A stretch of 49,690 nucleotides of DNA from Lachnospiraceae bacterium (GTDB taxonomy: Bacteria > Bacillota > Clostridia > Lachnospirales > Lachnospiraceae), in the NCBI GenBank assembly GCA_011960625.1, contig BLMJ01000246.1, positions 1 through 49,690 of the forward strand. Reading direction: 5' to 3'. This document shows positions 7,962 to 16,849 of this stretch, piece by piece. Position 1 is the stretch's first letter. Each line of letters begins with the position of its first letter. Both the position numbers and the translations under genes were made by a program. Under the pieces are notes generated by a model, which was not told where the DNA came from, ran no database searches, and worked only from the letters and a program-made list of their open reading frames with translations.

Positions 7962-9794
7962 TCAGTCTAATTTCCCGGCGTGTAACTTATCGTGACAGTC
8001 AATGCAGAGTGCCATTGTCTTGCGCCTGCGCCCAATCATGGCGATTTCCCATTGTTTCCTGCCACTCAAATCTTTGAGTTTTCGTACATGGTGTATCTCA
8101 AGCGGTACATTCTCTGCGCCGCACCACTCGCATTTATTCGCCTGCAATCTTTTCATCAAGCTGTTGCGCCCATAGTTCTCAACTACTCTTGCTACTATAT
8201 CGGGATTGCCGCTTTCCACTTTGGTATTCCGGCAAAAACCGTTGTTGTAGAACAGCACTTTACCAACTTTGCCATTTTTCTTCGGATACTCCACAACAAA
8301 GTCTTTCCCTTGGCGGTACTTGCGAATAATTCTGCTAATTCGTGTCCGATACTTTCCGGCGAAAGTTTTGAGCATACTGTATCTCATTACATAGTAGAAG
8401 TTGTTGAGTACGGTCACGTTGTTTGCAAGCCGGTAGTAGTTGTACAATCCACGGATTTCTGCGTTGTACTGGTTTAGGATTTCCAGGTCGTCCAGGTGCA
8501 ACAGGCGGGTACGCCGGACGGGTTCCCAAACCTCTTTGTTTCCGTTCTGTTTGTCGTATTTAATTTTGAGGGCATTGTAGGAGAGCAGGCGTTTAACCCA
8601 CTTGTCATGGGGAACATAAAGCAGGACTTTTCCGTTGTTTACTCGTCTGGTAGCTCCCGTTTTGGTCTTTTTGTTATATGCGCCTTTGGCGATTGTGACC
8701 TCGTATCCCAGAAACTTTGCAAAATCATGTCCGTGGGTAATCAGTGTCTTTTCCCCGGACATTTCCAGATGAAGTTTTTCCCAGATAAAACAGCCTACTT
8801 CTTGTTTTACCTGTTCTGCGTCCTCTTTACTGCCGATAACCCCTATCAGGAAATCATCCGCATACCGGACATAGCAAATCCTCTTATAGCTGTCGTCCAT
8901 CTGGTCACTGTACGGCATGGATTTCAGACTGCGCCGCAGTTCCCGGATTTCCGAAATTAAGCCCTCTTTTTCTTTCTCGCTCATTTTAGAGAGATTTCTT
9001 TTAAGCCGTTGCTCTTTTCCCCGGCAAACATCCAACTTTTTCTTGAACGCAGGATTGATTTTACGGCGGTTTCCGCAGTTGAACTTCTCTGCGTATTCTG
9101 CCATATAATTGTCCAGTTCGTTCATATAGATATTTGCAAGGATGGGGCTGATGATAGAGCCTTGGGGAGTGCCAGAGTAGGTATTGTGATAATTCCAGTC
9201 CTCCATATATCCGGCTTTCAGAAACTTCCATAGCAGACCAATGAAATGTTCGTCCGCAATCCGCTTCCGCAGAATGTCAATCAGCACATGATGGTCTACA
9301 TTGTCAAAACAGCCCTTTATATCCCCCTCAACGAACCACTTTGTCCCCGTAAAATATTTCTGCACATATTTGAGTGCCGTATGGCAGCTTTTGTTTATGC
9401 GGAAACCGTGGGAGTAGTCGCTGAAAGTTGGCTCATAGATGCTCTCTAAGATGAGCCGCACCACCTCCTGTATCAGTTTGTCGTCAAATGACGGTATTCC
9501 CAGAGGGCGCATTTTCCCATTGGATTTCGGGATATACGTTCTCCTCGCCGGGTTGGGCTGGTAGCTGAAATCACGCATTTTTTCAATGAGGGCGTTTATC
9601 CTTGTCATTCCCATACCGTCAATGGTTTTGCCGTCTGTTCCGGCTGTCATGTTGCCTGGTTTCGCCTGTATCCGCTGGTATGCCAGCAGATAGAATTGTG
9701 GATTGTATAGATTGCGATATAACCGCTCGTACTTGTAACTCTTGTTACACGCCTTGGATTTTAGGCTTTCCAACACATTTTCAGGACTTCTCAT
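7962..9794 (-). CDS. ltrA: Group II intron reverse transcriptase/maturase with HNH endonuclease
   Basis: A 610-residue intron-encoded protein that helps splicing and drives retrohoming. RT domains occupy about residues 50-360, with the catalytic Tyr-Ala-Asp-Asp near 310 and an earlier Gly-Thr-Pro-Gln-Gly-Ser block. The maturase (X) domain follows (about 400-510). The C-terminus has an HNH-type nuclease: Cys-Glu-Trp-Cys, Glu-Ile-His-His, then Cys-Ile-Asp-Cys-His near 557-605. All catalytic motifs are intact, so the intron may be active. A weak GAGG-like ribosome site precedes the ATG. Confidence 0.95.
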   Translation of the reverse strand: MRSPENVLESLKSKACNKSYKYERLYRNLYNPQFYLLAYQRIQAKPGNMTAGTDGKTIDGMGMTRINALIEKMRDFSYQPNPARRTYIPKSNGKMRPLGIPSFDDKLIQEVVRLILESIYEPTFSDYSHGFRINKSCHTALKYVQKYFTGTKWFVEGDIKGCFDNVDHHVLIDILRKRIADEHFIGLLWKFLKAGYMEDWNYHNTYSGTPQGSIISPILANIYMNELDNYMAEYAEKFNCGNRRKINPAFKKKLDVCRGKEQRLKRNLSKMSEKEKEGLISEIRELRRSLKSMPYSDQMDDSYKRICYVRYADDFLIGVIGSKEDAEQVKQEVGCFIWEKLHLEMSGEKTLITHGHDFAKFLGYEVTIAKGAYNKKTKTGATRRVNNGKVLLYVPHDKWVKRLLSYNALKIKYDKQNGNKEVWEPVRRTRLLHLDDLEILNQYNAEIRGLYNYYRLANNVTVLNNFYYVMRYSMLKTFAGKYRTRISRIIRKYRQGKDFVVEYPKKNGKVGKVLFYNNGFCRNTKVESGNPDIVARVVENYGRNSLMKRLQANKCEWCGAENVPLEIHHVRKLKDLSGRKQWEIAMIGRRRKTMALCIDCHDKLHAGKLD

Positions 9795-10446
9795 AATGCC
9801 TCACGCACCTTTCCTTTTTATGAATTGGTTGACATCCTGCCTCCCTTCGCCATGTAGACGGCTTTCCCGCCCTCGGACTACTACGGAGGCTCCGTTGCCA
9901 TGCCGGATATTCAGCGTCATCTTTCTTGGGTTTTTACCCCTTGAAATTTTTCACCTTGCGGCATTACGCATAGCCGGATAATCCCGGCACTCCGGTTTAG
10001 GCAATCTCCAGTTAGACACCTTGGGAAAAGCGTATTGTGATGTCGGTAATGGGTTTTCGTCCTTTTCCGCTTATTGCGGTTGGCTGTCATAAGTATCGTG
10101 CGGTCTGTGTCTACCTGTCACATTCCGCTATGACATACGGCGAATACAACCATCCTGCGCCGCCGGGTCGAGTATCCCGCCTCGGACTGCCCTTAAAGCA
10201 GTTTAGCCTTGTTCCTCATTCACAATGTTGCGTCTTGCCGCTCAGTCGTGGGTAGATGATTTCCCCAACTTGCGATTTTTTCGGTACGCTATTGTCCCCC
10301 TTGTGGTTTCCCTCCGGGGTAAACCGAATGACGCTAAAGTGACATTTTTCATGTCTTTGATACTTTTCTTTACCGGCTTGCCAAAGCCGGATTCCCAAAA
10401 TGCCCGCGCACCGCCTTTGGATGAAAAGCGGCACTTCTGGACGCGC

Positions 10447-11044
10447 GGTATATCTCTATCATGCGCCCGTATAATACGACGGTGATAAGGACGGACATGA
10501 TCTTCATACATAAGCTGACAATCATGGTTTCTATCCCAAGCCCGATCAGTTCGCCAATGCCCATAGTGGAAAGCTGGTTGTTGAACATATTTGTCAGCGT
10601 GGCAGTCACATCAATGCTCGTAGAGCCTGATATGACGCCCGCCGCATTTGTCACGATATGGTTTCCCACGTCAAAGATCGCCATTGTGATGTCAAAAGTC
10701 TTGCTAAGGAGCATCACTGCGATACACGCTTTCACGAGGTAGCGGAAAAAGAACTCGCTCCCTACCTCGTGCATATTATTTTTGTCCATTACCATCGTGA
10801 TCAGCTCATAACATAAGATTGCGCTGATGATAAGCCCCGCTATGGGAATCATGACATTCTCTGAAAGGTTCCGTATCATGGAAAATATACCTGAGTTCCA
10901 TGCGCTGGGTGTCTGCCCGACTTCCCCGGCAATCTCGCCCACTTTTGTATTCACGTCCGTGAACATCGTACCGAGGTTGTCAAGCACCCACCCTTGCAGC
11001 ATTTCCTTTATAAATTCAGTGATTTTGTCAATGATTGCCCCCAT
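10447..11044 (-). CDS. virB6/TrbL-like channel protein, exon 1 (N-terminal part)
   Basis: The first 199 codons of the VirB6/TrbL-like (CD1112 family) polytopic membrane protein, which forms the inner-membrane part of the transfer channel. At least three hydrophobic segments are visible (about residues 55-85, 105-125 and 165-190). It ends at Arg-Met-Ile-Glu-Ile-Tyr, where the group II intron begins. Without splicing, translation would read 25 foreign residues into the intron and stop at 10370. The gene follows the Maff2 gene by three bases. The spliced protein would have 290 residues. Confidence 0.88.
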
Positions 11045-11047
11045 GAA

Positions 11048-11263
11048 TTATGAGAACAGGCTCGTAAGCTGTGGGATCACCGTCTGCGCCACGATTACAA
11101 TTCCTCCGCCCGCCATAAGCTGCTTGATTCCCTGGCTCTTGGCACCCGGATTGTCATTTCCATATCCTTCAAGCAGGTTGATCACGCCCCATACTGCCAC
11201 GCCTGCGCCGATTGCTGTCACTACTGTCTTTAATCCTGTTACCGCTGTTGTAAAGAAACTCAT
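11048..11263 (-). CDS. Maff2 family mobile element protein (pilin-like)
   Basis: A 71-residue protein with two hydrophobic segments (about residues 8-30 and 48-68) joined by a short polar Asn-Asp-Asn-Pro-Gly loop. Maff2 proteins always lie just before the VirB6-like gene in this ICE family and have the size and two-helix layout of VirB2-type pilins; that role is inferred. A GAGG site precedes the ATG. No Cys residues and no cleavable signal peptide are evident. Confidence 0.85.
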   Translation of the reverse strand: MSFFTTAVTGLKTVVTAIGAGVAVWGVINLLEGYGNDNPGAKSQGIKQLMAGGGIVIVAQTVIPQLTSLFS

Positions 11264-11540
11264 AAATTTTACCTCTTTCTTTCCTTAAATTTGATTTTTT
11301 GATAAAGAAAGAGCTTTGATATGTAAATTCCCTGCCCTTTGTGGTAAAATAAGGGCAGGGGAATCCTTTGGGAGAACCCTGTGCGGGCATCCGGTACATT
11401 CTGTTTGGCGATAGGCTGTGCCGGGTGTCCTGTATTGTCCGTTCCCAAATACACTCAAAACTCTGTTTCCTGGCTTCCTTTCTTTTTGTCTGGAAGTCCT
11501 GTGGCTGGTTTACAGTTCCATATTCAGTTGTCATTTCTGC
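11264..11540. other. Intergenic region between virD4 and Maff2 gene, with a 10-bp dyad
   Basis: I see no gene here. An inverted repeat of 10-bp arms (CCCTGCCCTT at 11330-11339 and its complement at 11351-11360) could fold in RNA on either strand. No T-run follows on the minus strand, so it is not a classic terminator. It may adjust expression of the pilin-like gene relative to virD4. Confidence 0.4.
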
Positions 11541-11565
11541 ACTTCTGGACATCATGTCCAGAAGT
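11541..11565. repeat. 25-bp ICE palindrome, copy 2
   Basis: Perfect copy of the 12-1-12 palindrome (arm ACTTCTGGACAT). It lies two bases past the stop codon of the virD4 C-terminal fragment. No T-run follows, which argues against a terminator. Confidence 0.85.
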
Positions 11566-11567
11566 CG

Positions 11568-12863
11568 CTATTTAGTTGTGTCCGGGGAATCTTTTTCCTG
11601 CCCGCTGACTTCCCCGCAGTCAAAGGCATCGTCCACCTCTGTATTCATAGTGACTTTCATGTGCTGCAGATGCTTCACATAGTCCTCAATGTCAAAGGTA
11701 TTTTTCTGGTCATAATCGGACAGCTCCTTGTATCTGCCATGCTTCGTTATATCGAATTTATCCGAGAAGAATGGTCTGACACCTCTAAGCTGCATGATAC
11801 ATTTCCCGCCGTCCATGACCGCAATCTCATCCTGGCTCATCAGCGCCTTCCCGGTCTTTTGATAATTCAGGCCGTAGGACTGTGATGTACCCCTTGTATC
11901 GGAAGTGTTGTAAAGATCAATGGTTTCCTTTCCTAAAACATCTTCCAGCTCTTTCAGAGTGGTCTTTTCCTTCCCTCCGAGGAACAAGGTGGTGTCACAA
12001 TTCCCCTCAATCGTGTCAGCGTTGTCCTTATAAATTGCCTTTAGCTGAGATTTGGACTGCAAAATAATGGAAGCCGATATTTCACGGCTCCGGATTGTAG
12101 CGATCAGCTTCTCAAACTGCGGAATCTGACCGATATTTGCAAACTCGTCCAACAGCATCCTCACATGAACCGGGAGCCTGCCGTTATAGACATCATCTGC
12201 TTTGTCACAAAGTAAATTAAAAAGCTGTGAATACATGATTGACACGACAAAGTTAAATGTGGCGTCTGTATCTGAAATAATGACGAATAAGGCTGTCTTT
12301 TTCTCTCCGAGCGTGTCAAGCTCCAGATCGTCATATTCCATAAGGTCACGCAGCTCTTTTATGTCAAATGGCGCTAACCTTGCGCCGCAGCTAATCAGGA
12401 TAGATTTCGCTGTCTTGCCCGCCGCAAGTTTGTACTTTTTATATTGGCGGACAGCAAAGTGGTTCGGGTCTTTTTCCTCCAGTTCGTCAAACAGCAGGTC
12501 AACGGCGTTTTTAAAATTTTCGTCATCTTCCCTTGCTTCGCTTGCGTCAATCATATCGATCAGCATTGCGAAATTCTGTTCTTCCTCCGGGGCTTCATAC
12601 CAGATGTAGGCAATCAGCGCCGTGTAATACAGCTTTTCGGCTTTCACCCAGAAATCCTCCCCGGATTGCTGCCCCTCCCCTTTGGTGTTGACTATGATCG
12701 TGTTTACGAGTTTCAGAATGTCCTTCTCGCTCCGTAAATAGGCGAAAGGATTGTAGTGCATGGACTTTGCAAAGTTTATGGTATTGAGGACTTTTATCTT
12801 ATAGCCGCCCTTTTTGAGCATCTTTCCGCATTCAATTAAAACGGTGCCTTTTGGTAATGTCAA
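11568..12863 (-). CDS. virD4: VirD4-like coupling protein, C-terminal fragment (interrupted)
   Basis: This holds the C-terminal two thirds of the VirD4/TraG-type coupling ATPase that brings the relaxase-DNA complex to the channel. The Walker B motif Met-Leu-Leu-Asp-Glu-Phe-Ala-Asn-Ile-Gly lies near residue 240 of the fragment; Walker A is on the other fragment (23350-23946). The frame can be opened at a TTG at 12863, but its first four codons come from the inserted IME, native sequence begins at Lys5, and no ribosome site is seen. It is probably not translated as a working protein while the IME is present. Joining both parts would give about 623 residues. Confidence 0.92.
   Translation of the reverse strand: MTLPKGTVLIECGKMLKKGGYKIKVLNTINFAKSMHYNPFAYLRSEKDILKLVNTIIVNTKGEGQQSGEDFWVKAEKLYYTALIAYIWYEAPEEEQNFAMLIDMIDASEAREDDENFKNAVDLLFDELEEKDPNHFAVRQYKKYKLAAGKTAKSILISCGARLAPFDIKELRDLMEYDDLELDTLGEKKTALFVIISDTDATFNFVVSIMYSQLFNLLCDKADDVYNGRLPVHVRMLLDEFANIGQIPQFEKLIATIRSREISASIILQSKSQLKAIYKDNADTIEGNCDTTLFLGGKEKTTLKELEDVLGKETIDLYNTSDTRGTSQSYGLNYQKTGKALMSQDEIAVMDGGKCIMQLRGVRPFFSDKFDITKHGRYKELSDYDQKNTFDIEDYVKHLQHMKVTMNTEVDDAFDCGEVSGQEKDSPDTTK
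12848..12857 (-). other. IME attachment site (junction with virD4 C-terminal half)
   Basis: On the minus strand the junction reads TTACCAAAAGGC. The AAAGGC part encodes Lys-Gly and belongs to virD4, while TTACC is IME sequence. Compared with the other junction, the shared bases are CC-N-AA, placing the strand exchange within them. Confidence 0.75.
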
Positions 12864-12893
12864 GTAGGGAACAAGAAAAAGTGTATCTTCTTT

Positions 12894-13079
12894 TCAGTTG
12901 GTTACACTGTCCTTGTCATTCTCAATAAGCCGCACTACCTTGTCCGTAAAGGTTTCCCGGCTCGTTTCGCTGAAATGGATATGTATGTCAAAGGTGGTAT
13001 TCCCTATCCGCTTCACAAGGTCGGGCTTCGCGTCCAGAGGGGCGGCGGTGCGGCTGGTCTTGCTGGTGTCATGGTTCAT
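12894..13079 (-). CDS. tnpW: TnpW-like transposon-encoded protein
   Basis: A 61-residue protein resembling TnpW of Tn4451-type elements, with the C-terminal block Thr-Thr-Phe-Asp-Ile-His-Ile-His-Phe followed by a predicted helix. Its function is not known; its constant presence with the serine recombinase suggests a role in recombination or its control. The ATG at 13079 follows an AGGAG site and overlaps the TGA of the upstream DnaC-like gene (ATGA), showing translational coupling. It lies about 40 bases from the element end. Confidence 0.75.
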   Translation of the reverse strand: MNHDTSKTSRTAAPLDAKPDLVKRIGNTTFDIHIHFSETSRETFTDKVVRLIENDKDSVTN

Positions 13080-13927
13080 AGGCTCTCCTTTCCGTTCATC
13101 AATCCCCTTAACCGTTCCATTTTCCCCTGTGCCGTGGCTTTCCTGATGTTCTCCCCGGTAATGCAGACAGGGCAGCACATTTCAAGCAGACGGTCATAAA
13201 TCCGGGCATGGGCGGTGTCCTCCGGGTGCTGTAATTCCTCCAACGTCAAATTCGTTGTGACAATTAACGGCTTCCGGCTTCGGTATCGGCTGTCAACCAC
13301 GTTGTAAACCTGTTCAAGCCCGTATTCCGTGCCGCGCTCCATGCCGAAATCGTCAAGGATAAGCAGAGGGAAGCGGCAAAGGCGGTCTATGTATTCGTTC
13401 CTGCCCTTGTAGCTGGCGGCAAGGTCATTGAGTATCAAGGCAAAATTCGTCATGCACACGGAAATCTCACGCTCCATAAGGGCGTTGGCGATACACCCGG
13501 CAAAATAGCTCTTGCCTGTGCCTACCTTGCCCCATAGCAGATAGCCGATATTTTCCGCTTTCATTTCCTCCCAGTTCGCCGCATAGAATAAAGCCTTATC
13601 CATTTGGGGGCATTTGCCGTTGTCATTTTCAAAAGTCCACTGGCGCATGGCGGCGTTGGAAAATCCCCGGCGTTTCAGTTCTTCCACGGTGTCGCGGTGC
13701 TTGCGCTCCCGGTCGGCGGCTTCCTGCTTTTCCCGGCGTTTGCGCTGGCAGTCACATTCTTTCGGGTGTCGGTCACGTCCGAAAAGCCCCTTTCCCTCGG
13801 TGAAATAGGCTTCTTTGGGCTGGCGGCAGCTCCCGCAGTATAAAAGCCCGTCCTCGCCTGTGTAGTCCTCCGGCTCTGGCTCTGTTTCTGTGGCAAGCCG
13901 GAAAATGGCGTTATCATAATCACACAT
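13076..13927 (-). CDS. DnaC/IstB-like ATP-binding replication protein
   Basis: A 283-residue AAA+ protein of the DnaC helicase-loader type. The N-terminal third has Cys-Gly-Ser-Cys and Cys-Asp-Cys pairs, likely a zinc ribbon. Walker A Gly-Lys-Val-Gly-Thr-Gly-Lys-Ser lies near residue 133 and Walker B Leu-Leu-Ile-Leu-Asp-Asp-Phe-Gly near 188. I chose the ATG at 13927 because an AAGGAGG site lies just upstream. It follows the RepA_N gene, so the pair probably starts IME replication by loading the host helicase. It overlaps tnpW by four bases. Confidence 0.88.
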   Translation of the reverse strand: MCDYDNAIFRLATETEPEPEDYTGEDGLLYCGSCRQPKEAYFTEGKGLFGRDRHPKECDCQRKRREKQEAADRERKHRDTVEELKRRGFSNAAMRQWTFENDNGKCPQMDKALFYAANWEEMKAENIGYLLWGKVGTGKSYFAGCIANALMEREISVCMTNFALILNDLAASYKGRNEYIDRLCRFPLLILDDFGMERGTEYGLEQVYNVVDSRYRSRKPLIVTTNLTLEELQHPEDTAHARIYDRLLEMCCPVCITGENIRKATAQGKMERLRGLMNGKESL

Positions 13928-13991
13928 AAAATCGTCCTCCTTGTTCATGGTCTTATTCACGCCCTGTTTACGGGGCGTTTTATCTCCGCTG

Positions 13992-14741
13992 TCAAAGGCT
14001 CTCGCCCTCTTTGAAAGAATAATCGGGGATTCCCTTTTTCGGGTTCTCCTTTTTCTCCCTGTCCGCCCACCTGTAAAGCGTGGCGGCATGGCTTACATAG
14101 TCATTCCCGCTGGAAGCAATATACCGGCTCATTTCCTCGATAAGCCGTTCAAGGCAGTCCGGGTATTCCTGCTTCAGCTCCGCATATTCGCTTTCAGTGA
14201 GGAAAACATTCTGGTATTTGCCATAGGGCGCGGGCGGCTCCCCACTCACTCCCATTCGTTGGCTCTCTTTTAGTTTGTTTATATTTAGTTGGTTAGGGTA
14301 AAGTTTTCTTTGTATCATAGGTAAAGTTTTCTTTGTGTCTGATGTACAGTTTTCTGTAGGACTGACATCAAGATTTCTTTGTGTCATATCTAAAGAAACC
14401 TTTACTACTTCCGGCACTTTCACATAAAGGCGGTTCGGCGCGGAAAATCCCCGGCGTTCCCTCTCTAAAAGCCCGGCAATATCCAGTTCTTTTAGGGAGT
14501 TCTGTATTGTCATGGTGCTTTTATCCAGTATTTCCGCTATCTCTGCTATGGGGTAGACAATATACGTCCTGCCCTCATTGTCCTGCCAGCCGTTCTTCTG
14601 TGAGAGGGTGGAACGGTCAAGGAGCAGCGCATAAAGCAGCTTTGCAGTCTGTGACAAGTCCATTTTCAGCAGAAATCGGGGATAGGGGAAAAAGGGCGGC
14701 ATTGTGGTGTTGGCTGTAATGTATTCGGTTATGGTTTTCAC
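13992..14741 (-). CDS. RepA_N family replication initiator of the IME
   Basis: About 249 residues. The N-terminal 100 residues have the RepA_N winged-helix features: Pro-Tyr-Pro-Arg-Phe-Leu-Leu, Leu-Tyr-Ala-Leu-Leu-Leu-Asp-Arg, and Asn-Gly-Trp followed by Ile-Val-Tyr-Pro. A Thr/Asn-rich variable middle precedes a C-terminal helical domain resembling DUF6017. The start is uncertain: a GTG at 14741 overlaps an AGGAGG site, and an upstream ATG at 14768 lacks a good site. A second RepA_N gene (25511-26602) belongs to the host ICE; the two differ clearly in sequence. Confidence 0.82.
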   Translation of the reverse strand: MKTITEYITANTTMPPFFPYPRFLLKMDLSQTAKLLYALLLDRSTLSQKNGWQDNEGRTYIVYPIAEIAEILDKSTMTIQNSLKELDIAGLLERERRGFSAPNRLYVKVPEVVKVSLDMTQRNLDVSPTENCTSDTKKTLPMIQRKLYPNQLNINKLKESQRMGVSGEPPAPYGKYQNVFLTESEYAELKQEYPDCLERLIEEMSRYIASSGNDYVSHAATLYRWADREKKENPKKGIPDYSFKEGESL

Positions 14742-14841
14742 CTCCTGTCTGTGGCTTCTGTTACGCATTTAAAACGGCTTTTCCGGGGGTAAAGGATAAA
14801 AGTATCGCATACCCATTGAGCAGTAGCCGCAAAGCCTTGAT

Positions 14842-15228
14842 TTACGGGGGTTCTGTATTTTCTAAAGCGTGACATTTCCCCCTCTGTTTCCGCTTGCGCT
14901 GTGCGGCTCTGGTTCTTTTCATGCGTCCGGCACAATCGGGGCAGTATTTCCCCCGGTTGGATTTTGGGAGAAACTGACCGCCGCACTCGGTACAGCGTTT
15001 CAGTTCTGCCCGGTGGAGTAGGGCGGCTTCCAGTTTCCAGTCAAGGGGAAGCACGGCGGCAATGAACCAGCGGCAGAGAAGCGAATAGCTGATACTCTGG
15101 ACGCATACACAAGGCTCGCCGTTATCCAGCACAATACAGTTGCCGTTATCGTAGTTACAGCACTCATGCACAAGGCGGCGGGCGGCTCTGTACTGTGGGT
15201 AGTCCATGTAGGGGCGTTTACCGTTCAT
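14842..15228 (-). CDS. Cysteine-rich VLP domain protein
   Basis: A 128-residue protein with a Cys-rich N-terminal half (Cys-Cys, Cys-Ile-Val-Leu, Cys-Val-Cys-Val) and a C-terminal Cys-Thr-Glu-Cys...Cys-Pro-Asp-Cys zinc ribbon, then a strongly basic tail. It matches the Cys-rich VLP family found beside relaxases in Firmicute mobilizable elements. The ATG at 15228 overlaps the relaxase stop by 11 bases. The basic tail and zinc ribbon suggest nucleic-acid binding; its role is unknown. Confidence 0.75.
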   Translation of the reverse strand: MNGKRPYMDYPQYRAARRLVHECCNYDNGNCIVLDNGEPCVCVQSISYSLLCRWFIAAVLPLDWKLEAALLHRAELKRCTECGGQFLPKSNRGKYCPDCAGRMKRTRAAQRKRKQRGKCHALENTEPP

Positions 15229-16849
15229 TTTCCTGCCCCTTTCCCCGTTCCGGCTCACGGTGTAAGATTTGGTCGATATTGCTTTTTACAGTCTGCAATT
15301 CCTTTGTGCGTTCCCTCTTTTCCCGGTACTCGTTGTAAAGGCTGTTCTTCTCCCTCATAAGCTGCTCAATCTCCGCTTGTAAGGTCTTGGACGCTGGCAG
15401 CTTTTGGATTCCCTGTGCCTTAAAAAACCGGGTGGCAGCTTCGGCTATGATAAAATCGCTTTCGTGCTGCTCCCGGTAGTTCCTGCGGGCTTTTTCTGTT
15501 TTCTGTGCTTTCAGTCCGTCACGGGCGGGTTTGGTCTTGATGTACGCCAATAGCTGTTTCTGTAAGTCCTTTTTCTCCCGCAAAGTGCTTTCCACGGCTT
15601 TCAGTTCCGCATGGACGTTTGACAGCTCCGCGCTGGCGGCGGCAAGGGCGGCTTCCAGTTCTTCCGGGGAAGAAAAGCCGGATTCCTCGTAAATGCTCAC
15701 GGTAGCCGCCATTTGCTTCAAGTTGTGCAAGGTCGCCCACTTTTCATAGCCCCGCCCCTTGCCCTCGGCTTTCTTGGCGGCTATGTCTACCATGCGCTGT
15801 ACTCCGTCATTTTTCGGGGCGTTTATGGTGGCTTTGTTGCGCTGTAAACGGTCTTTTATGCTGTGGGGGTATTCCTGTTTAAGTAGGTGCGTTTCGGCGG
15901 CTCTGGCGGCGTTCTGTGCATTTATGGTGAGTGTTTCCAGCACGGCGGCACGGTCAAAATCATCACCTAATTTCCGGGCAGTAATGGGCTTCGTCCTGTC
16001 CGGCGTGAGATAGGATAGCCGCCCCCGGCTCTCCTTGACGGTCACGCCCTGTTGTAGCAGTTTCCCGGAGAAGTCCTCAAAAGAGATAGCAGAGGACAGG
16101 GCGGCTCGGATTGTGCGCCGTAGCTTCTCCTTGTCGGTTTCAAACTTGGTCTGCTTGGGTGGCTCTCCTGTGGCGGCTTGGGAAGCGTTCCCTTTATCCA
16201 GTGCGGCTTGTCCTTTCCGTTTCGCCCAATACTCACGCTCGGTAATGCGGTTCTTGCTCCCGTTCAGCAAGTCAATCTGATAGAGGTTTTCCCGGTGGCA
16301 CATCTCCATGACTTCCGCTTTGAAGTATTCCATAGCTGCGTCTGTACAGCGGTGCTTGCAGCCCTCCCTTGTGTCGGCTGGTCTTTCCATGTACGGCAAC
16401 AGCGGAACTTCGGCAATCCGCAAGCTGTTTATGACGATATGCACATGGATATTTCCGCTGTGGTTATGCCCGTCCGGGTGGGTGCATACCAACGCTTGAT
16501 GTCCGGGGAAATGCTCTTTACAGAACTGCTCGCCCAACGCTTGCGCCCGGTCTACGGTCAAGCCGTTGTCTGGTGCGTCACGGGGGTCAAAACTGATAAT
16601 GTAATGGTGGCTCTTTACGTCCTCCCGCTTTTGGTTCTTTCCGTATTTCAGATTGGAGCGCATACACGCTATGGCGAAATCTTCATCACCGCAATTAAGG
16701 GAAGATATGCGGTAATCGTCACGGAGAACAAGCCGCCCGTTTCCGTCCAGTGTGGGCTTCATGGTAAACTCGTCATGCTCAAAAGTTAGGTACTGTTCAG
16801 CCGCCCCATAGTCGGCATTTTTAGAGCTGATATGTTTGAATGTTGCCAA
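15218..16849 (-). CDS. Relaxase/mobilization nuclease of the IME
   Basis: About 543 residues. The relaxase domain covers about residues 1-250, with the metal-binding motif His-x-Asp...Asn-Ile-His-Val-His-Ile-Val-Ile-Asn near 140-155 and Ser-His-His-Tyr-Ile-Ile-Ser-Phe-Asp before it. The catalytic Tyr is probably one of those in the N-terminal 40 residues. The C-terminal half is a long charged coiled coil. I place the start at TTG 16849 (Met-Ala-Thr-Phe-Lys-His-Ile-Ser), usual for these proteins; a GTG at 16858 is an alternative. It overlaps mobC by 29 bases. It nicks the IME oriT and pilots the strand into a borrowed channel. Confidence 0.9.
   Translation of the reverse strand: MATFKHISSKNADYGAAEQYLTFEHDEFTMKPTLDGNGRLVLRDDYRISSLNCGDEDFAIACMRSNLKYGKNQKREDVKSHHYIISFDPRDAPDNGLTVDRAQALGEQFCKEHFPGHQALVCTHPDGHNHSGNIHVHIVINSLRIAEVPLLPYMERPADTREGCKHRCTDAAMEYFKAEVMEMCHRENLYQIDLLNGSKNRITEREYWAKRKGQAALDKGNASQAATGEPPKQTKFETDKEKLRRTIRAALSSAISFEDFSGKLLQQGVTVKESRGRLSYLTPDRTKPITARKLGDDFDRAAVLETLTINAQNAARAAETHLLKQEYPHSIKDRLQRNKATINAPKNDGVQRMVDIAAKKAEGKGRGYEKWATLHNLKQMAATVSIYEESGFSSPEELEAALAAASAELSNVHAELKAVESTLREKKDLQKQLLAYIKTKPARDGLKAQKTEKARRNYREQHESDFIIAEAATRFFKAQGIQKLPASKTLQAEIEQLMREKNSLYNEYREKRERTKELQTVKSNIDQILHREPERGKGQENER

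Larger units (their letters stand above)
7859..10446 (-). mobile_element. Group II intron inserted in virB6
   Basis: The 2588-base element reads in the same direction as virB6. Its 5' end is GCGCGTCC, near the group II consensus GUGCG, and its 3' end is CCCTAC after a domain VI-like hairpin. A 34-nt domain V lies at 7920-7953. The open reading frame (7962-9794) encodes a reverse transcriptase/maturase with an HNH nuclease. Bases 9795-10446 are non-coding and GC-rich and should form domains I-III and the 5' part of domain IV. The boundaries were chosen because they give intron-like ends and an in-frame exon joint at once; a shift of one base is not excluded. Confidence 0.9.

Noticed and set aside
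10037..10511. Several overlapping open frames in the intron 5' region
   Set aside because: They lie in the structured non-coding part of the group II intron, have no family likeness or ribosome sites, and overlap each other on both strands.
11541..11565. The 25-bp palindrome as an intrinsic terminator
   Set aside because: No T-run follows any of the four copies on either strand, and one copy lies inside a coding sequence.
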